DNA from: Cyanoderma ruficeps
Taxonomy: Eukaryota > Chordata > Aves > Passeriformes > Timaliidae
NCBI GenBank assembly: GCA_008694505.1
Contig: VZDJ01000223.1
Span: 6,226,509 to 6,290,508, forward strand
Reading direction: 5' to 3'
Length of the DNA stretch: 64,000 nt
Part shown: positions 61,701 to 64,000 of the stretch, one piece after another
Layout of the letters: the number at the start of each line of letters is the position of its first letter
Numbering within the stretch: the stretch's first letter is position 1
Made by a program: the position numbers and the translations under genes
Notes under the pieces: model-generated
The model's input: only the letters and a program-made list of their open reading frames with translations
Databases searched by the model: none
Told to the model about the DNA's origin: nothing

Positions 61701-63449
61701 AATGGGACTCTACAAAATGCTTTGGTTCTTGAGAGACAGTAATTTCCCCTGGAAAAATAAACCCAGCTGGATCTTCCATTCATGCACTTCCATGCTAGTT
61801 ATTGGCTCAAGCATGACATCTGCAGCAAGCCCTGAAAGTAAATCTGGAACGATTATTTAGAAATAAAAAAAAATTAAAACCCAGAGGCTTTATTGTGCAA
61901 AATTCAGTATGGCATTAATATATACACTAGCAGGCAGGGAACTATTACTTTCCGTGCAACTTCACTGGTGTGAGCTGCATGCGTAGAGGTAAAAGCGACA
62001 CATAAACGTTTATACTTGCACTTAAAATTAATACTGTAATACAATCTGATTTATCTGAGCAGTAGTTAAAAGATAATTTTTTTCAAATCATCTAAGACTT
62101 TTTAGATTTTAACTGCTGTCTTAATTTTCCCCCAAAAGCCCAACAGAAGCTAACAAGGATTTTTGCACAAGCTTTACCACAATCTTCTAGGGTCAAGTCT
62201 TCAAATTTCTATACATGCACTGCAGAGAGGAACGACCACGTTCTCTGTCTCTAGACAACCACATACCTTAAAAATGTGTATTTTTCATCAGGCATATGAT
62301 CTGTCTTATGAATAACCAGTATTTCATTATCTGTAGACAAGCAGCTTTAGGCAACAAATTATTTTGGAATGCCAGCTGCGCACTGCAAGATCAAGTCCCG
62401 CTGTCTAGAAAAACAACCTTCACCTCATACTGCATGCACTGCCAAACATACCACATAAGCTAGCAAGTAACATTATTTTTATCTTCCACAAATATGCAGT
62501 CAATGAACCTTAGCCCCTGCAAGTTCCACCTTCCTCCCCTCCCGCTCTTTCTTGATTTGCTTTTCTAAGTTAACGCAATTTTCAAAAGCAGAATACTTGT
62601 GTCTACGGCACGCGATATAACGCTCGTATTCCTTTGGATTTAACCCACTTCACGTGGCTTGAGAGTTTGCCGAATATGCAGAGTATTTTAAAAATACTTG
62701 CTTTCAACACTTCTTGTACCCAATACCTGTGCTTGTCGTAAGCGACAGCAGTAGGCTATTATGTTAGAGAGCTATAATAATGGACTGACAAAGACAATTC
62801 CAATCCTGTACGTTTTGCAATTGCTTAGCGATCACGATGAGGCGACAGTCAAGCAATAGGATCGGCCAAACTACGAGAACTATTGGAAGGATTTAAAGTT
62901 TTCTTTTACTGCAACCTAATCCCTGTAGTTGTGTAGGTTTTTTTAGGCCTCACAGGAGAAAGAAACATCCTTCTGACAACAATTTTTCCTAGTCCACTGC
63001 AGCTATATTTAACCATGGTACGCGTTTCTTTCCCTGAACGTTTTTCCGAATGTGGTGGGTTGTCGGGTTTTTAGGGTGTATGCGGTTTCGAGGTCTTTTC
63101 TTCCTTGTTTTCAAATGAGATTTTTACCCTTACGCCTATTTTACGGACGTGAACGGTGTCCAAGGTCACTAGACAGCAATGAGAAGAGGCAGCCGAGTAA
63201 ACCAGAATTCCCGATTTTCGCACCGTCCAAATCAGGACATGATGTCAACGAAATACTGAATTACTGCTGCTGTGCCCCTAGCCCAGGTACTTGCCTGACC
63301 TGGCTAGGCCCTCGATGTTCTCCACACAGCCACAAAACGGACAGCTAAATCCCTAGCGACCCATCCTCCTTACCCAGGTAGATATCCCCGAAGGAGCCGC
63401 TTCCGATCTTCCGGCCCAGCCGGTACCGGTTCCCAACCCTCAGCTCCAT
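43659..63449 (-). CDS. CSNK1D: CSNK1D, casein kinase 1 delta, complete coding region with two alternative last exons
   Basis: CK1 delta is a Ser/Thr kinase acting in circadian timing (PER phosphorylation), Wnt signalling and centrosome and Golgi control. Shared coding exons, 5' to 3' on the minus strand, are 63374-63449, 58034-58144, 56230-56378, 55524-55752, 54983-55153, 53319-53467, 52573-52744 and 52126-52265. Joined to 43659-43709 this gives 415 residues, or to 45568-45600, 409 residues; both are the human isoform sizes. The kinase domain spans about residues 9-277: Gly-rich loop 'GSGSFG', Lys38, 'IHRDVKPDN' with catalytic Asp128, and 'IDFGLAKK'. The regulatory tail (from about 293) is Arg/Ser-rich with '[10 protein letters not shown]'. 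Tail sequences separate it from CK1 epsilon. All phases agree, and intron 2 has a GC donor. Transcription probably starts in the CpG island at the right end. Confidence 0.97.
45568..45600 (-). CDS. CSNK1D: CSNK1D proximal alternative last exon (isoform 2 tail)
   Basis: After acceptor CTACCTCAG it reads '[10 protein letters not shown]' then TAG, identical to the human isoform 2 tail. Phase 0 matches the upstream exon. Only 33 coding bases, so ORF-based methods miss it. Confidence 0.93.
   Translation of the reverse strand, partial: NSIPFEHHGK
48135..49745 (+). mobile_element. CR1 LINE, 1.6 kb including reverse-transcriptase remains
   Basis: The longest CR1 copy in the window, inserted opposite to CSNK1D. 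It runs from 'aggcagggatcgggaaaaca' and 'gaacctgaaagtacacgagt' through the RT palm block 'ctggacttgtgcaaagcact' (Leu-Asp-Leu-Cys-Lys-Ala-Leu-Asp). It continues to 'gaccccacctggagtactgt', 'ggttgcccagagaggttgtg' and 'gatctttaagggcccttcc'. Several frameshifts and stops break the frame. The consensus Phe of the palm motif is Leu. Confidence 0.92.
50425..50700 (-). mobile_element. CR1 LINE 3' fragment, minus orientation
   Basis: 'cacagaatatccaaggtccc', 'atcatgtagcccaatcccac', 'gattctgcaacctctttggg' and 'caacctgttacagtccttgc' form the inverse CR1 3' order. It lies 0.7 kb from the plus-oriented copy. Confidence 0.85.
51671..51708. repeat. 12-bp perfect inverted repeat with extendable loop stem
   Basis: GCCTCTTATCGG (51671-51682) is the reverse complement of 51697-51708. 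Three more pairs (51684-51686 with 51693-51695) extend it after one mismatch. Confidence 0.85.
52126..52265 (-). CDS. CSNK1D: CSNK1D coding exon 8
   Basis: 140 bp between acceptor TTTCTCACAG and donor CGCAG|GTAAAA. It codes the Ser/Arg-rich regulatory tail with '[16 protein letters not shown]' and '[12 protein letters not shown]', ending in phase 0 for either last exon. Confidence 0.95.
52573..52744 (-). CDS. CSNK1D: CSNK1D coding exon 7
   Basis: 172 bp between acceptor GACCCCTAG and donor CATGCTG|GTAAGT. It codes a highly charged Glu/Arg segment and '[14 protein letters not shown]' of the C-terminal tail. Confidence 0.95.
53319..53467 (-). CDS. CSNK1D: CSNK1D coding exon 6
   Basis: 149 bp between acceptor TTAATTACAG and donor AAATTT|GTAAGT. 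It codes the end of the kinase domain with '[20 protein letters not shown]' and 'DWNMLKF'. Confidence 0.96.
54835..54896. repeat. GA-rich low-complexity tract
   Basis: (GGGAGA)-like purine tract on the plus strand within CSNK1D intron 5, about 90 bp past the exon 5 donor. Confidence 0.85.
54983..55153 (-). CDS. CSNK1D: CSNK1D coding exon 5
   Basis: 171 bp between acceptor GCTGTTGTAG and donor ATCCTT|GTAAGT. It codes '[18 protein letters not shown]' and '[15 protein letters not shown]' of the kinase C-lobe. Confidence 0.96.
55524..55752 (-). CDS. CSNK1D: CSNK1D coding exon 4
   Basis: 229 bp between acceptor CTATATTCAG and donor GAATTG|GTGAGC. It contains the catalytic loop 'IHRDVKPDN', the activation segment 'IDFGLAKK', and the CK1 nuclear-localisation-like 'TKRQK' neighbour region downstream in exon 5. 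Confidence 0.97.
56230..56378 (-). CDS. CSNK1D: CSNK1D coding exon 3
   Basis: 149 bp between acceptor TTTTTTCTTAG and donor CAAATG|GTAGGA. It codes '[20 protein letters not shown]' and the hinge region of the kinase. Confidence 0.97.
58034..58144 (-). CDS. CSNK1D: CSNK1D coding exon 2, GC donor
   Basis: 111 bp after acceptor TGGTTTTAG. It codes '[15 protein letters not shown]' with the ATP-binding Lys38 and ends 'MMQGG' plus one base of Val. The donor is GGAG|GCAAGC. A GT six bases earlier would be in frame but would drop two conserved Gly and has a poor consensus. Confidence 0.95.
58145..63373 (-). other. CSNK1D: CSNK1D intron 1
   Basis: 5.2 kb without recognisable exon or CR1 copy. Contains a 10-bp-arm inverted repeat at 61522-61542 and a 22-bp tandem duplication at 61557-61600. 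Confidence 0.75.
61522..61600. repeat. Inverted repeat followed by 22-bp tandem duplication
   Basis: AAATAACTTC and GAAGTTATTT flank a single A at 61532. At 61557-61578 and 61579-61600 the unit ACAGRTGTACAGTCTGAACAAC is present twice with one difference. Confidence 0.85.
63374..63449 (-). CDS. CSNK1D: CSNK1D coding exon 1
   Basis: The ATG at 63447-63449 begins '[20 protein letters not shown]', the CK1 N-terminus with the Gly-rich loop. Donor CTGG|GTAAGG. 76 coding bases, inside the CpG island. Confidence 0.97.
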
Positions 63450-63960
63450 GACGGTAGCTCGCCTCGTCCGCGACCCGGTTCTGTAAGCCCTACTCGGCCT
63501 GCTGGCTCTCGTTCTGATGCCTCACAGTCCTGTGGTTTCGGATGCCATCGCGGCTTTGGTCTCGCCACTCGACACTAGCGAGACAGGCACGACCGTCGCC
63601 GCAGCTCCTGAGCAAGATGGACACGGATTACCGACACGACCAGCCCCTCAGCCCCTCCGGCCCCGAGCCACCATACTGCGTGACCTCACTTCCCTAGCGA
63701 CGGGGGCGGAGCGCTGCCGCAGGGACGGTCGCTCGGCGGGCGGGGCGGATGCCGTCCCGGCTCTTCCGCGCCGTCGCTCTCCCGGTGTTCGGCTCGGGCG
63801 GAATCGGGCGCCGCTTCCTGCCCCATCGCATCGGACCGTCCCAGCCGCCTGCCAGGCGGCGAATGAGGCCCACCGTCTTCCGGGTGCGTGTGGCGTCGGC
63901 GTCGTCCCCGCGGCCGTCGGTCACCACGGTGGAAATGAGCTCCGGCAGGGCTGCGTTCCG
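63450..63960 (-). promoter_or_regulatory. CSNK1D: CSNK1D CpG-island promoter and 5' UTR
   Basis: CpG-dense sequence upstream of the CSNK1D start. It holds a CRE-like TGACCTCA (63681-63688) overlapping an ETS-like CACTTCC, and GC boxes near 63702-63711 and 63739-63747. No TATA box is evident, as is usual for a housekeeping kinase. The exact start site is unknown. It may be bidirectional. Confidence 0.75.
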
Positions 63961-63977
63961 AGAAGTGCCCATTTGAC

Positions 63978-64000
63978 CGGGGGGGGGGTGTGTGTGTGGG
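63978..64000. repeat. Poly-G and (TG)n simple repeat at window end
   Basis: About ten G followed by TG repeats, truncated by the window edge. Confidence 0.9.

Noticed and set aside
43659..63449. Assignment to CSNK1E
   Set aside because: The regulatory tail, both last-exon tails and synteny match CSNK1D.
63749..63976. 75-codon plus-strand frame divergent from CSNK1D
   Set aside because: Lies in the CpG island, Arg/Pro-rich, no recognised family. A divergent transcript is possible but coding is unsupported.

Overview
The window is vertebrate nuclear DNA, most probably from a bird. It has split genes with consensus splice sites, CpG islands, and many decayed CR1 LINEs, several ending in the CR1-type ATTCTRTG octamer. 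A stretch near 13.1-13.3 kb resembles LTR-type repeats I remember from songbirds, so a passerine is possible, but that is weak evidence. I see no bacterial genes, tRNA, rRNA or CRISPR.

Three genes are recognisable, in the same order and orientation as I remember for human 17q25.3: CCDC57 (minus), SLC16A3 (plus), CSNK1D (minus). (1) About 5.2-15.9 kb holds the 3' part of CCDC57, a coiled-coil protein. Its downstream exons are open and their reading phases mostly fit together. The more upstream exons look damaged (a net frameshift in one, a stop in a tentative one), and no N-terminal exons were found. (2) SLC16A3, the proton-coupled lactate exporter MCT4, has four coding exons (29.66-33.2 kb) giving 473 residues. 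(3) CSNK1D, casein kinase 1 delta, spans 43.66-63.45 kb with eight shared coding exons and two alternative last exons, giving 415 or 409 residues, the sizes of the two main human isoforms. Its promoter is the CpG island at the right end.

Between CCDC57 and SLC16A3 (13-27.3 kb) lie four separate CpG-rich blocks, which probably include the SLC16A3 and CCDC57 promoters. SLC16A3 and CSNK1D converge, and the 34.8-43.6 kb interval holds their 3' ends. Much of the remainder is intron or intergenic DNA with CR1 copies, simple repeats and a few clean inverted repeats.

No new multi-gene system is evident. The observations most worth checking are two GC-AG introns in two different genes, the apparent decay of 5' CCDC57 with a preserved 3' half, the two alternative CSNK1D tail exons, and a microsatellite in the CSNK1D 3' UTR that is a run of poly(A)-signal hexamers on the coding strand. 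Family comparisons are from memory, not from database searches.
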